The notes beneath the pieces are model-generated. The model searched no databases, was not told the DNA's origin, and saw only the letters and a program-made list of their open reading frames with translations. Below are positions 40,505-56,054 of a stretch of DNA of 64,000 nucleotides, in pieces. Each line of letters begins with the position of its first letter. The stretch's first letter is position 1. The position numbers and the translations under genes are program-made. Source of the DNA: Leucocoprinus leucothites (taxonomy: Eukaryota > Basidiomycota > Agaricomycetes > Agaricales > Agaricaceae); contig JAACJO010000016.1 in the NCBI GenBank assembly GCA_013368445.1, forward strand, positions 248,001 to 312,000. The letters run 5' to 3'.

Positions 40505-42386
40505 TCATACATACCCAAGCCCAGCTGTCGCAACCATCGCCACAACGAAACTCGTAAAGAGATATCCGTAGGCGTCGATCATGGGAAGCATTACCGCTGT
40601 CGATCCTGCAACTGCTATCATACGAAACGTGCTATCGGGACCTCACTTATCAATCACACAACACTGAGCGAGGGACGAGAGACTCACTTGACGGCAGCCG
40701 TAACTTCAGCGCTTTTCGAGTGTAATATATCGACGACATATGTTCCATAGGGAGTCAAAGCGATATCACACTATTTTACGATAGTCAGTAATACTCAGTT
40801 TAAACTTGGGAAGAGAAACAAGGTGCTCACGCCAACACCGTTGAGAAACAAACAGATGAGATTGAGTGTCAGTCCCAGTCTTCCAGGGACATATTTCGTT
40901 ATCAAAGCAGAGCCAAGGACACATAAAGGCAGGTAGCAACTGAACATTGAAGCACGAAGACGATCTTCAGGGTACCAGTATCCTCGTTTTTTCTTGTACT
41001 TGACCACTACTTTATCAGATATCCAGCCTGCTAACGGGGCACCGACTGGATCAATATGAGTGATAGGGGCCCCTTGCTTATGAAGAAAGAGAACGTTCAC
41101 CTGCTTTGCCCAATCCAAGAGGGAGAAAGCACGCTCCCAGCATCGCTTCGTTCTTAATTCCGTAGCGTTTACCCTTGAATGAGGGGGTTGGAGTGTTATA
41201 AGAGGTTGGTATGTGCGAGGAACTCGAGTGATACGCACAATTGTGTATGGTAACGGCACCAAGAGAGCTGTCGCGAGGGCTTACCCTGGTTTTCGAGTAC
41301 AGTCTGATCAGCGAATAAACATACCAAAGTCAGTCAACATCCCAGTGTAATTAAGAAACGCCTGCCAAGACGGGCTAAAATATTAATTTCAAAACACATA
41401 AACCAGAATCTGACATACCGCAACGAGAATATTCGGACTCCGGAGCAATGCAAGTTGCTCTAGCGGATTTAACATCACAGGCCACACCTTACTGGGCACC
41501 CTCCCCGACCGTTCGCATCTATCTAGGCCCTTCGTGCCTGGATGAATGGTCTCTGGGAAGAAAAACACAATTGAAACGAGCACTGCACAGCAAAATGCAG
41601 CAATGGAGACATGGATTGCTCGCCAAGACCAATAGTACGCCATAACTCCTCCGATTGTAGGCGCTAATGCGTATCCGAGCAGACTAGTCTAAGGGGGAGT
41701 GATGAGATGTCTACTGACACAGACACAGAAAGGAGGAATATACGACACTCACACAGAGATAAATACCGAGAGCTGTTCCTCGCTCTTCGAGCTTGTAAAT
41801 GTCCCCAATAACACCCGCACCAACCGAAAGGCCGGGAGATGATCCTGCTGCTTGTATGAATCGCCAAACCATGAGCGACATCACGCTTTGAGCATTGGCA
41901 ACGCCGATGGAACCGATGATCATGACAGGAAACCACCACAAATAGATCGGTCGACGACCGTCTAGTCTATAGCTAAGCATGACAAGGGGAGAGAGGAACA
42001 ATGTTGACGTACAGAAGCTTGAATATCTTGCCGCGACGAGACTGCCAACGGCATTTGCGAGCATATAGACACCAACTGCGTAGCTGCGACGCTGATATGG
42101 CCTTGAGAGAGTTGAGAGGGATAAGCACGCACCTGATGACTTCCTTGGTCGAGTCAAGTTCCTCTACAATCTGAGGTATAGTTGGGATGAACGTGCCAGA
42201 TGTGAAAACTAAGACGAAGGCGTCAAGAGGGTCAGCCCGGCCCAACGTTGCGAGAGCGATGTACTTACATGTAACCAGTGCGCCCAAGGACACGATGAAG
42301 ACGAGCACTTTCTTCCGTCCTGAAGGAAACCGATCATAAACAGCGTCATGGCTGTTCTGCAGCAACGGTGTCTCCTCGGTAGTCAT
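40505..42386 (-). CDS. MFS transporter, copy D
   Basis: Block-B MFS transporter, start 42386 (MTTEETPLLQNSHDAVYDRF), stop TGA at 40505-40507 after ..VATAGLGYV. Exons checked include VSLGALVT/FFTSGTFIPTIPQ, GSSPGLSVGAGVIGDIYKLE, FFFPETIHPGTKGLDR, YTI/GKRYGIKNEAMLGAC, GAPLAGWISDK, RGYWYPEDRLRA and LPMIDAYGYLFTS. All fit one frame with GT..AG introns. Twelve or so membrane segments are expected. DHA1-like; substrate unknown. It keeps the consensus residues lost in copy C, so it is the better candidate for a working gene. Confidence 0.82.
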
Positions 42387-42624
42387 TGTCGGAGGTGGAG
42401 GAAGTAAGGAGAACGCAGGGTTTCTTATCAATCCCAGGGACCAGTGGCTCCACTAATCGGGTTAGTTGATTAGACCTCTTTAGGAATTCTGATACGAGAA
42501 GTAGATAGAATTAAACTTTACTCAGTCACCGTCAAGGTCGTGTATAATGCGTCAATTTCAGTGACAAAGACTTCCTGGATGACTGGAGCTTGCATTGTGA
42601 TCGGAAAGAACTAGCGTATATTCT

Positions 42625-43429
42625 CTAGTCAGATTTTGCACTAAGACTTTGGAAAAACTCATTGTAAGCATGCTCAATGTCAAACAACAACTGCCTCGCC
42701 TGCTCATCGCTCAATCTTTCTGAAATCTGCATCCCATTCAACGTGATCAGCCACGATACCATCTTACTCCTCCCTTCCGAATCTTTATGACCCTTGAATT
42801 TGGAACAGCTCGTAACGAGATCGCGAAGGAGTGGATGTAACTCTTCTTTAGTTCGAAGATTGAGGCGTAGAGCATCCATGAACGTGATAAAGTGCTAATG
42901 AAGTATCACTTAGCACACGAACAGAGCAAGACGGAGCCGATGATAACGTACTTGGGTCGTCTCTGCAACTTGTTTGGCCGTCTCTGGGCCGGCTTCGCTC
43001 GCGTGCTCGACTGTCGCCGGTACACCAACTTTGATTCGATGTAGTGCAGCAGGATTGTCCATCTAAGTGGATCATTCAGCCGTCAAATCTTGGCCTGCTG
43101 AAGGGGATACTCACTCGATACTGCGTCATAAACTGCTCGATCGACTGCACTTCATCTCCTACTAATCTGAGCATCGTCTTGTACTGCGACAGCAGACGTG
43201 TACATGCGGGCGAATATCTCTATGTTGTGGCGCCCTTAGCACACCCGGATTTACACATTGCTGTGAAAGTCGCATACTCAGCTGCGGTGATCGAGTCACG
43301 AACATACGCCCTCTCGAGGTATTCCAAAGAAACGATGATTCCGAAGAGCGTAGCGAGGAGATTGTACTTTTCGCGCTCAGTGTTGTTCGTGTAAAGGCGC
43401 ACTTCTTCATCGAGGTTGATGTTGGTCAT
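42625..43429 (-). CDS. VPS28: Vps28, ESCRT-I subunit
   Basis: Vacuolar protein sorting subunit of ESCRT-I, acting on endosomes to sort ubiquitinated membrane proteins. Four exons, start 43429 (MTNINLDEEVRLYTNNTE), stop TAG at 42625-42627. The N-terminal part reads KYNLLATLFGIIVSLEYLER then AYVRDSITAAEYSPACTRLL. The first intron runs from GTATGCG to an acceptor ending CATAGAG. The C-terminal Vps28 domain has FITFMDALRLNLRTKEELHP and ends EHAYNEFFQSLSAKSD. Size and order fit the family. The start at 43429 matches family length; an upstream in-frame ATG at 43495 would add 22 residues. It is the intact one of the two copies. Confidence 0.9.
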
Positions 43430-43754
43430 GGTGGTGGTCAAGAGAAAGAGCTTGACATCAGCCATCAAAAGAATATGACGCAAATTCAGGGTCACACTAA
43501 ATAAATCTCATAATGGTTTATATCCAGAACAAATCGATATTTCCTTGAGAATTGAATTCGAATCACCAACTGGGTACCATTGCTTCTCAAACTCTGACGC
43601 ACTCATAACAACGGATCAATCAAAGGTCATAAATCTAGTTAATTCCCTCTTCGAAGCTCTCTTAGTTTTTGAATCATTATATGTATGTATAACAAGATCT
43701 CGAAAAAATACGAACAAAAACCCCACGTCAAATTAACCCCAAACCTCTCCACCC
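43430..43754. other. Intergenic; right boundary of the duplicated region
   Basis: Similarity to the VPS28-1 flank stops near 43515. To the right the sequence is unique in this window. No gene seen. Confidence 0.5.
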
Positions 43755-44959
43755 CTACTCTTTACCAAATAGCCCACCATGTGACCATGTTCCAGTAGGA
43801 ACCGAAGGATGCATGTAATCCTTCTTCTCATCATGTGCACTTCTCGCCACCTAGGAAACCAAAGATGTAAGTAATGTTGAAATTAAAACAGTCAAATCAG
43901 CATATCATTCATTCCAGTTTTACACCTAACCGTGACGGCAAGCTTAAAGCAATAAAAACACTCACAAAATACATGCCAATAGCAAACCCACCAATCAGTA
44001 GAAACGGGAGCACTGTCGCCGCCACGGTCAGAAGGCACTTGGAAATAAACATGATCCAAGTCCAAATGACGAATTTCGAATGGGTACCCGTCACTCGCAA
44101 GGTTTGAATGACAGGGCTGGGTCGGGGTGGCGCTTTGATTTTGGTATATTTGGATTTGAGAGACGGGGGACGGTGGACGGGGCTTGGTGGGCGTGGAGAA
44201 ATGGACTCGTCGGGTTCACATTTGCCTGAGCTGGAGTTGTTGTCGGAGTGTTGGAGGGAATGTGACGATGGGTGAGGGTGTTGGGATATTTCATCTTCCG
44301 AGGACAACGACGACGATGATGGTGGTGACGAAGAGGACGAAGACGCACGCGAGAAGAATGAGCTAGAAGACGAGGAGGATATCGATATCGAAGTCTGTGC
44401 CTCTAAATCAAACAATTGACACGAATTATTAGTTTCATGTCTCTCCCGAGTTGAAGATGTGGCGGCTGGGTAGGGTGGTAAGGGGAGTTCAACACCGGAT
44501 GGCTGAGTGCATGATGAGACTTGAGCTTGATTTGTGACAAGTGTTTGTCTCCCTGGAAGGTCGACCATTTGCATCTGGAGGTCAGAAGTTCGAATATCCT
44601 GCTCCTGCATCTGAGGTGAGGGATAATAATCCATCATAGATGAAGGTATTTGAGCTGTAGGACTGGCTGAAGGCATCTGGCTTGAGCGAGGAGAAGAGAT
44701 ATCTTCTGTGCCAGGTGTTATAGGAGGCACCCCCCGAGCCAAGGCGGCCTCAACAACAGGCCTTGATTCCGAGCTCAGATTCCTCAATGACATTGTGCGC
44801 TTCACTCGAGCTTGGGGCTTGACTGCGAGCAAGAGGGGCGAATGTAACGAGGGAGAGCTCACCCCATGTCTTTGTTGTCTCGAGATACAGAATTAGGGGT
44901 TGAGAGAGGACCCGATGTGAATCAATAGTATGGGTAGTCCTAGGTTGAGGTTGAGACAT
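43755..44959 (-). CDS. Ser-rich protein with one C-terminal membrane segment
   Basis: I do not recognise this family. Proposed exons: from ATG 44959 (MSQPQPRTTHTIDSHRVLSQ) to a donor GTGAGCTC near 44862; a long exon with a Ser/Pro-rich, low-complexity region including a run of Ser and SSEDE; then an intron 43851-43965 and a last exon encoding VARSAHDEKKDYMHPSVPTG to the stop at 43755-43757. Near the C-terminus WTWIMFISKCLLTVAATVLP and FLLIGGFAIGMYF form a hydrophobic stretch, likely a membrane anchor. The 40-nt first intron is short, so the alternative start at 44862 (MSSPSLHSP) is possible. Confidence 0.6.
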
Positions 44960-45237
44960 TGGTGTGTTCCAGCGATCGATCGTATACATCCTGTATATGA
45001 TTCGAGAATCATGCGAAAGAACAAGGGGATAGCGGTGGTCGCAAGCCTCAATAAACCAATGGATTGAGATCAAGCGTCAATACATAAACAGTCAATGAAG
45101 AAATATATAAATCAAGTTAGCCATTAGGCGGGCAAAGCCATTAAGCAGGTGACTACAATCAGCTATAAAGCGAACGAAAACGGTATCTGGGATAAATATC
45201 GAACTGTCACTGGAGGAGTGGTCGTAGAGTAGGATAA

Positions 45238-47230
45238 TTAATGGCGGCAGGTCAAATCACCATTCCAATCCTCAGATCCAACACCTTCAGCAACAATGAA
45301 CAACGATTTCGGATCGTACTTCTGCTTGATCTGCCTGAGTTGGTTGTAATGGCTACCAAAGAAGGCTTTCTTAAAGTCCGGTTCGTACAAGGACGCCTAA
45401 TTGGATTGAATCACAGTCAACATCTGATATGTCGTAGAACGAAGGAAAATGTGAACTGACCTCGTTCATATAAGTAGCGGAGTCAGGCGAAATGGGATCG
45501 AGATGGTGGATGTCGCTAACGAGTTGTTGCCTTACAGCTTGAATGACTTCAGGTGAAGCTCCTTCTTGCCAGAAACCGGTTGTATAGACCAATCCGACAG
45601 CGTCACGCCAGCCTGGGTTAAGACCTGTAGAGGAAGGATCGGCGCGGGATACAGCACCACCACAGATAGCACTAAAGTGGAATCCATCAGTACACAATCC
45701 ATAAGCTCTTGAACGATAAAGCCTTACTTGATTGCAACATTGCCCATCTCAAGCAACCTCCTCGCAGTATCCTCCGCTCTCTCACCAGACGCAGCCTCCC
45801 TCGCCATCAACCTACTCGACAACTCCACATTCCCACCAACTTGACTCCCACTAAGTGATATAGAACCGAATGTCGCGTTCAACCAACCGTTGAAGTCGTT
45901 GAATGGGAAGGAGAATGTCGTCACGTTGGGGTTTTGGGTTACATTTCTAACGAGATCGAAGAATGGTTGAATGGTCGCATTGGCTTCTGCCCAAGAGACG
46001 TTCGGTGCCACCCAGAATGCCATTAAACTGGTATTTGAGAACCCGGAATAGCCACCCCATCCTTTGTCGGAAAGCGTAGGATGCAACTTGATAAACTCAG
46101 TCACAATCGGCAATGCCATCGTTTCCGGATCGGGGATTGTAATATTCAACCCGGTCATAACGAGTGGCAACAACTCGTGAGCTTTATAGGTGACGGAGAG
46201 AATGACACCCCAGGAGCCGGCACCACCGCCCCGTAAAGCCCAGAATAAGTCGGGGTTGGTGTGAGGAGAAGCGGTAAGGAGGGAACCGGTGGCTGAGATG
46301 AGAGTGAATTGGATGGCGTTGTCGACTCCGAGACCGTATGCCGGGGCAAAAGCACTATGCCCACCACCTTGGATCCATCCGCCTGAAGCACCGACGGACA
46401 TTCCGGTGGAGAGACCGCCTACGAGGAAGCGGTTGGAGGCGGCGGCAGCGTTGTAGGCTTCACCCCATTGCACACCTGCACCGAGGGTTATGGCTGGGTT
46501 TGTAGTGGTTAGCAGTGGTTTAATTTAGGAAGGAAGGGGTAAGTACCTGGCGTGGCATCAGAGGAGGAGCCCCCTTCAGGGATGAAGTTGGCGTCATAGG
46601 TTGTGTTTTTCAGGTGGTGTGTCCAGATCATGAATGCGCCGCGACCCGCACTTCGGCCGAGGTAGTCGTGTCTGAAAAGATGATAAACATTTCATTCGGG
46701 AGAGCGTTTGATTTTGAGACGTACCCAGTATTCTTGACGACTAGCCTCAAATTGTGCCGAGCCGCAAACTTGACAGCAGCTTGAACATCCTCAGTAGTCC
46801 TAGCGTCAACACCAATAGGCGGAACACTACCCTGTTCACAAGGTAGTCCGAGGGTGGTGTTTATATAACAACCACTGACGGAACCGTTCTTGAACATGTA
46901 AGTCTCGAAATTGGTGTTCTCGTATGCACCAGGTTGGTCCGCGCGCCAGAGGCTGTCACGCCAAAGGGTGGTCGCTATAGAGCAATTTCCTGAGGGGTTA
47001 GAGGGCGGGTAACAGGCCGACGCGGGTGGTACGGGACGAATGAGAGGCTGAGAAAGACCGCTGGAGAGAGTGGTAAATTCTTGTTCAGAGGGCCAGCAAG
47101 AAGAGCCATAGATGCATCGGCAACGAGAGTTAGAGTTACCACCGCCATGCCCATTAGGTGAAGGGCCACCGGTTTGGGCAAGGATGAGAGGAAGGAAGGG
47201 TACGAGGTCGACGAGAGAACGGAACCTCAT
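45238..47230 (-). CDS. Secreted FAD-linked oxidoreductase (BBE/VAO type)
   Basis: Flavoprotein oxidase of the FAD_binding_4 (PCMH) plus BBE family. The start at 47230 (MRFRSLVDLVPFLPLILAQT) gives a clear signal peptide; 47257 is an upstream alternative. Motifs: GVDARTTEDVQAAVKFA; VKNTGHDYLGRSAGRG, whose His is the usual site of covalent FAD attachment; GGWIQGGGHS, which lacks the Cys found in bicovalent members; LRGGGAGSWGVI; and the BBE C-terminus YMNE/ASLYEPDFKKAFFG..KYDPKSLFVV. At least four introns; stop TAA at 45238-45240. Several NxT/S sites suggest glycosylation. The substrate cannot be told: carbohydrates, alkaloids and other alcohols are used in the family. Divergent to the Prp4 kinase gene. 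Confidence 0.85.
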
Positions 47231-47962
47231 GATCAAGGTGGAAGTGTCTATGTACATCGTTGGCGCGTCTTGGGGCTTTTATATGTCACTTCCTAGAAGG
47301 TTGTACCGTTCCTGGATGGGAGGTAGAGATTTCAACCACACCGCCTCCTGTGGGTTTGAATTCAATTAATAGGATGGAGGCTGGAGAAAGATTGGCGCCG
47401 GCCGTCTTCTTGCCGGGATGTATTGTGATCAGTATCAAGGAAGGACCCCTGGTTGCTGCGGGCAAGATGTCGCTTTGAACCTGAGTGTTGGTCTTCCGAG
47501 TACCGTGTACAAGTATGTAAATGTTCAGGTATTTGTGAATGGATCGCGTTAACAACACAGCCTTGACAGAAGAACTCCGTGGCCAGACGAGGGGGAATGG
47601 CACTTCCAAGTGTGCTGGTTCAGTTCAAAGGGCAGCTCTGACAAGTGAGGGGAGCGCAGCAAGGGTGGAACGCCCGCAGTTTCTGTCATATGTATGAAAG
47701 AAAATATCAAATTCAAATTGATGGCAGGCAAAAATCTCTCTCAAAAGAGCAGAACACCTGGCCCAAGTAGCTGCGGAAAACATACGGGTGTGGCTGTGGA
47801 GCCTCTTCAACCAAATACAGCCAAATAGAGGAGATGCTCATTCCGTAAGCTCTGCCCTTTTGCAAAGCGACCGCCGCCAGCCTGCATTGCTCGGCATCGA
47901 ACACTCGCCCTTCCTCAACCTCATCGTGCGGTGTCTTGTAACAACAATATTATTCTCAAAAG
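47231..47962. other. Divergent promoter region
   Basis: About 730 bp between two divergent genes, holding both promoters. No conserved coding frame seen. Confidence 0.5.
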
Positions 47963-50600
<2,638 letters not shown>

Positions 50601-51238
50601 AGCTGTAGAAGTCATTCTCTTGAGGTTTGTGGGTTGTGGATGGCCATTTTTTGGGGACGCTGTTGTTGCTTTCACTTACTCACTGCGTTTTAAGTTTACG
50701 CTGGAGAAGGAGAGCTTTATTCTATCTTCTATCCCCTATTCTATGCTCTCCTTGTTCTTTGAGGCAATTTTTCTTCATGAGGTTGTCGGTTATGTGGGTG
50801 TATAATTATGCGAACAAGCGAATAAGTAGTTTTAATAATATGCTCGATCGTGGCTGGGGACTTGCCATCGAAAATGAGACCACAGGCCGACAAGGGGCAT
50901 GGCCTGCTGCAGTCGACGAATGTTGGAGCCTTTGAATACAGGGCAATCCGGGGACCGTCCGTATAGTAAATCGAATATGAGCTGTTGAAAAAATTGCTCA
51001 GAAATTCAAATACTGAAGCACAACCTGTGTTGTGTTTCCTTGGCTAGCTTCAACATGTAGACAAACAGCATTGGCAAGTTGGATTGTTAGATCCTGGTAT
51101 CGACTGGGGTGATTTCTGCATAAACATGATATTTGATTTGGGTCGTCCCTCCTCAGTTGGAGCTGGTTTACTAACTGCTTTTTGTAGATTAGTTGAAGTT
51201 GGACGTGATAATGATCTAGCGGATCTCACTTGGCCAAG
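50601..51238. other. Intergenic 3' of PRP4
   Basis: No gene seen; short open frames only. Confidence 0.45.
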
Positions 51239-51300
51239 ATCATTTAGTGTTGTTGGATGAATACCTTGCGCTTGATCTCTCGAAGGAAATCACTGGCTAA
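51239..51300 (+). pseudogene. Possible relic of a PRP4 3' end
   Basis: The frame LLDEYLALDLSKEITG here resembles the PRP4 end LLDKCLALDPARRIQP at about 50510-50560, with matching nucleotides over about 45 bp. It stops at TAA 51298-51300. It may be an old partial duplication of the upstream gene; it is too short to be sure. Confidence 0.3.
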
Positions 51301-51961
51301 GAGCAACGTTACTGTACCTATTTGTACGTGAGCATAATATATCCTAGTCTATCCCGATGTTTGATTTGGTAGAAGAGGCACGAGCCCTTCCTGCTCTTTC
51401 TTCTTATTATTCAAGACATTCTCACATAACTTTTCGAGGAACGAAAGCCAAAGCTCGTACTCTCACACCCACCTTATGTTTCTCCCGTCCACCCGTGATT
51501 CTTTTTTCTCAAGAGTCAACCGGGCTCTACCGGTTATGTGTGGCACCATTATGCGAGCCACTTTTGATGATACGGTCTCAACTGGGATAGGGGGCCTTCG
51601 TTTCAAAGTTGGAAATTGACATGGGGTCAGATGATACCCTGGGATAACGTGTGCTAACCGACTATGGGATTTTGAGGGGCTCATGTGAATTCTGGTAGGC
51701 ATGTCTACTCACGTATTGCATACCGGATTCCTAGTGCGGTCTAATACTGTTGTCAAATGCCGCGGCGTGGCGGATATCTTTTGGTTTACAGTATGACATC
51801 AAGACTGAGCGAATTAGTGGGTTGAGAGATGGCAAGAGGATAAATAGTTAGCCGATGGGAGGGAATTGAAAATCCTTTCCCCCTCTTTTTCTTACTATTT
51901 CACATCGCTCAAACTTGTTGTATACTTTTACTTGGACGCTTTGAACCTTCAGCTTTGGAAG
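51301..51961. other. Intergenic 5' of the cyclase-family gene
   Basis: No gene seen. Presumed promoter of the next gene near 51800-51960. Confidence 0.45.
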
Positions 51962-53592
51962 ATGTCACCAACAGATCGATTAAAGAGCCTCGCTTCTCAG
52001 CTTATTCCTACCAGCGATCCCGGTCCCAAGTTACCGACATTCGACGAGCTACCAAAGTTCAAAAACTTTGCGGGGTGCGCTTGGGGAGTGTGGGGAGATA
52101 AAGATGAGTTGGGGACTGTGAATTTGTTGACTGATGAGGTTGTTGCGAGGAGCGCGAAGGAGGAGATCAGGAGTGGGAAGAGTGTTTCTTTGAATTGGTA
52201 TGTTCGGATGTTGATTTCGAATTCGTTGCTTTGTGTCTGATGATCAATAGGCCGTTGAATTTTCCGTGGAAGCCGATGTATGGGAGGCGTCCACCCGAGG
52301 TGAAGATGATTGTAAAGATGCCTGAGGCTGGGATGCCGAGGGATGATGAATTGCATATGGTATGTCCCTACGCTTCGATGATCAACTTCCGAGACTGATG
52401 AGTGGGGGTAGAATACGCAATCGGGAACACAGTGGGATGGAATGAGACATTTCGGTATTATTGAGCATGGAATGTTTTATAATGGGACACCGGCGACGAG
52501 TTTACCGCACGGAGTGAATGATCATCCGGATCCGAACAAGATTGGAGAGGAGCACAAGAAGTTGGGCATTCAGAGTAAGTGCCTCGTCGATTTACATTCT
52601 GTGCTCTTGACTAAATTATGGATTTTAGACTGGGCAAATCACGGTATCTGCGGACGTGGCGTTCTTCTTGACCTCGTATCTTACTTTCAAAAGAAGAACG
52701 GTGGTTCACTCCCTTATGATCCATGGCAGACGTATAGTATTACCGTGTCGATGTTGGAAGAGGTTGCCAAGGCTCAAGGGGTGGAGTTTAGAACTGGAGA
52801 TGTTTTGTTGTTGAGGGTTGGGTTTATTAAGAAGTATATGAGTGAGTATACGGGTCAGGGAGAGCGTGATGAACTGAGGGAAAGGCCGGAAACATTTGCG
52901 GGAATCGAGCAGAGCGAGGGTATGAAAAGGTTTTTGTGGTGAGTATCCAAAGCGCTTATCAGAAACTGATGGAGAAGAGTTCTGTTGTGATCTAATCTGG
53001 CGTGGGTGCTCGTAGGAATAATCACTTCGCAGCCGTGGCTTCCGATCAACCGGCTCTGGAGGTAAGTTATCTTTTGTGAAACGCAGAAGATCAATTAAGA
53101 AGCTGATAAATGAAAAAGGCGTGGCCAGCTGCTCCTGGAACTCATATGCATCAGGTATGATCATGAACGTGCATCAAAAGAACGAGGGTGTTCTTTGTTA
53201 TATACAAATTTACTCACGCCCATCTCTTCTCCCAGACAATACTCGGGTGAGCAGCAGACCCTTCACCTCGTGTTCCTATTCAATGATTCATTGTGACTTA
53301 CCTTACTCCTTTTCGCATGTAGCTTGTGGGGGATGCCTATCGGCGAGTTTTTCGACCTCGAGCAGTTGTCCAAGGTTTGCAAAGAGACGGGAAGATATAG
53401 CTTTTTCTTCTCTTCGTGGCCCCTGAATATGTGCGTCATTTTGATTGATCAAATCATATCCCGGGGAGGGGCTGATCGGAACGTGTTTGTTCACAGCATC
53501 GGAGGTGCAGCAAGTCCTCCCAATGCAGCCGTAAGAGCACTACTTTGCCCTGGGACCTTGGCGCTGACGACTTTGAGCAAGCAATTTTCTAA
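51962..53592 (+). CDS. Cyclase family protein (kynurenine-formamidase-like hydrolase)
   Basis: Metal-dependent hydrolase of the cyclase family (PF04199 type). Start ATG 51962 (MSPTDRLKSLASQLIPTSDP). Early exons carry WGVWGDKDELGTVNLLT, PLNFPWKPMYGRRPPEV, and the metal-site region TQWDGMRHFGIIEHGMFYNG. Later come NWANHGICGRGVLLDLVSYF, FRTGDVLLLRVGFIKKY, then small exons with HFAAVASDQPALE, LWGMPIGEFFDLEQL and IGGAASPPNAA. The last intron (GTAAGAG..TTTGAG) leads to QAIF and the stop TAA at 53590-53592. About nine exons, several very short. The true substrate is unknown; fungal members act on small cyclic or formylated compounds. Some small-exon borders are approximate. Confidence 0.83.
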
Positions 53593-53804
53593 AGGAAAAT
53601 CTCGTACTTACAATAGCGTGTAAATATAAGAATGTACTCCCTTTGTGAATGAATAAGAGAGATCAGGGGCCACGTGGCCCGATTTGGCAGCTGGTAATGA
53701 GTCTCACGTGAGCAATTGTTGGGTTTGTGGGAGTTGGCCTGTGTGTGGGTCTGTGGTCGCTGCGAGTAACGCTGACCTCGCCGCCGTCCTCGCTGCCGCC
53801 CACG

Positions 53805-56054
53805 ATGAGCAGGAGGGAGTCGCGTTCCTCCATCGGTGCGAGGCAGGCTGATGCACTTGCTGAATACGAAAACCGTACGTCTACCATGCTGCTTTGATCT
53901 CGCGGCCGCACACTCACCGCGAGGCGTCTCTCTCTGTTGCTAGTCAAGAAGAAATTTCTCCTCGCAAATAAACATATCACCAAGTAAATTTATACCATGC
54001 TATAAACGTGGTCTATGTGTGCTCATCTCTGTGTGCTAGGCTTAACTCGACACTCAGTATCCGGATCGAGGAACTCAATGCTGAAATCACGGTCCTCCAG
54101 GTCGAGAACCTCCGGCTCCGCCAGTCCGAGATCTCGCTCCAGACGCAGCTCAAGCGCGAGCGCGAAAAGTCTCGGAGGGTCATGGCAGATACGGAAACTG
54201 CGGTACGTAGCCTTTCCTTTATTTTCCTCGTTTGCGAGCAACCGAGCTTACTTTTTTTTCTACCCCTAATCTTTCCTCACAGGCACTCCAACTCACGAAG
54301 CACCTAGGCTATCTTCGAACCACGTTTAATATCAGTTTGGAACCCACCCCTCCTACATCTCCCGTCTTCCCACTTGCCACAAAGCCACCCGCTCAGACGA
54401 CAAATTCGTGCATACCTGGCCTGCGAATAGCCAAGCCGCCCAATGTCCCTGGCATCCATGAGGAAGAGGAACCTCATGCAAGCTCTTCTGATGGAGAGCT
54501 TGAGGACAAAACAAGCTCTGCGAAACGGAAATCAAAGTCAAAATCGCATCGTCTTTCGGCTTCGAAACTTCCCCTCCCATCGCGCGCTATCTCTCCACCT
54601 GCATCTTATCCTTCTCGTATTTCTGACTATCAGACTGGCTCTTCTTCTTCGTCTTCTTCCGGTACTACAACGACGACGAAGAAGAGCTCAAGGAGACAGA
54701 GTGGTTTGTTAAACATCGACACGGAGAATTTGGCTCCACCACGTCCTGCAAGCCCGGCGTTTGGATCACCTATACGATTAGAAGCCGCTCGCGCCGAAGA
54801 GGCAGAGGAGATTGCCGTTTTGAGCGGCAATCTCGAAATCGATGCTGAGCCTGAGTATGAACAGCCACAAGATTATGAACAACCACAGCAACCACCACCT
54901 GTACCGAAGAAGGAGAAGAGGAGGACTAGCAAGTCCAAGCCCAAGTCTCCGCCACCCCCACCTCCGCATGATGACGGCGACAGAGATTATGCAGTTGAGT
55001 CGCTGAAATCAAGAGAGAAGAAGAGACAGAGAGAGGATGATGTAGGAGATCTTCCGCTAGAAGGTACGAAGGGGAAGCTGAGGGATGTGATTCGTACCGT
55101 CCTTCAACCTATTGATCGTAATATTGGTGAGCTGACCTTATCTTTATGTTCTCTGTGTTTGTCATTCAGGATATCTTACGACCGCAATCCGGGTGCAACC
55201 GAATTCAGCCCGTAACAAGGAAGAGGAAGTCGTAGTTAGTGCTCGGACATTTCTGGTATCGTCTGCGCCTTCAAATACCCTACCACCCGCGCCACCAGAA
55301 CTCGAACCCGAACTAGGCCCTGGAAGAGAAAGAAGAGTGAGAAAGAGCATAAATTACGCTGAACCTAAACTTAATACGTGAGCCCATACTTCTTCTGCTC
55401 CCTGGAGTCAGATCATGAATTAATTCGGGTGTATCTTATAGTAAAATGCGTAAACCCGATCCACCTCCCGGAACCGAGCCGCCCGCACGAAAGAAACGAT
55501 CCTCCGCAGCTGCAGTAATGACGACAGCCGCATACCCTAAAGTACCTGAACCACCACCCGTCGATAACGTAGACCGGGACGCCTCCCCGCGTCGGTCCTC
55601 AGGCGAATTTCTCTCGCGAAATACACCCGACATTCTGAGCCCCGAAATGTACACACTCCCACCATCACGGCCCTCCTCCGCAGCGACAACATACCACTCA
55701 CCAATATCGGGCCCCCAAGTGCCCACGGGCTCACGAGTGGGTGGTGCCAGTGGGATTGGAACTACAGCGTCATCATCGTCAGTGAGACGTAAGAAATCCA
55801 AGCCAGTCGTGATAGACGAGGACGAAGATGAGCAGAGTGACGATGGTGCAGAAGCGGATGAAGAATATGCTCCTCGTACCAGAGGCCTGAGTTCATGGAT
55901 CAATATTGATGGACGAGGGACGAGAAAGTCGAGTAGTGGTGACAAGTCAAAGAAGGGTGCCAGCTCGACGAGCACGGGTGCCGGGATGATGATGTTGAGT
56001 GAGGCGAGGAGAGAGCTGGTTGATGAGTCCAGGAGACATAGTATGGCTGTCTAG
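53805..56054 (+). CDS. SGO1: Shugoshin
   Basis: Shugoshin protects centromeric cohesin from removal and recruits PP2A. Start ATG 53805: MSRRESRSSIGARQADALAE, spliced into the coiled coil ENLKKKFLLANKHI and KLNSTLSIRIEELNAEITVL, the expected N-terminal coiled coil for PP2A binding. The middle is long, Ser/Pro-rich and disordered. The conserved Shugoshin_C basic motif is split by an intron: RERRVRKSINYAEPKLNT then KMRKPDPPPGTEPPARKK. Stop at 56052-56054 after MAV. The first three introns are clear (GTACGTC..TTGCTAG, GTAAATT..GTGCTAG and one after ADTETA). Confidence 0.88.
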
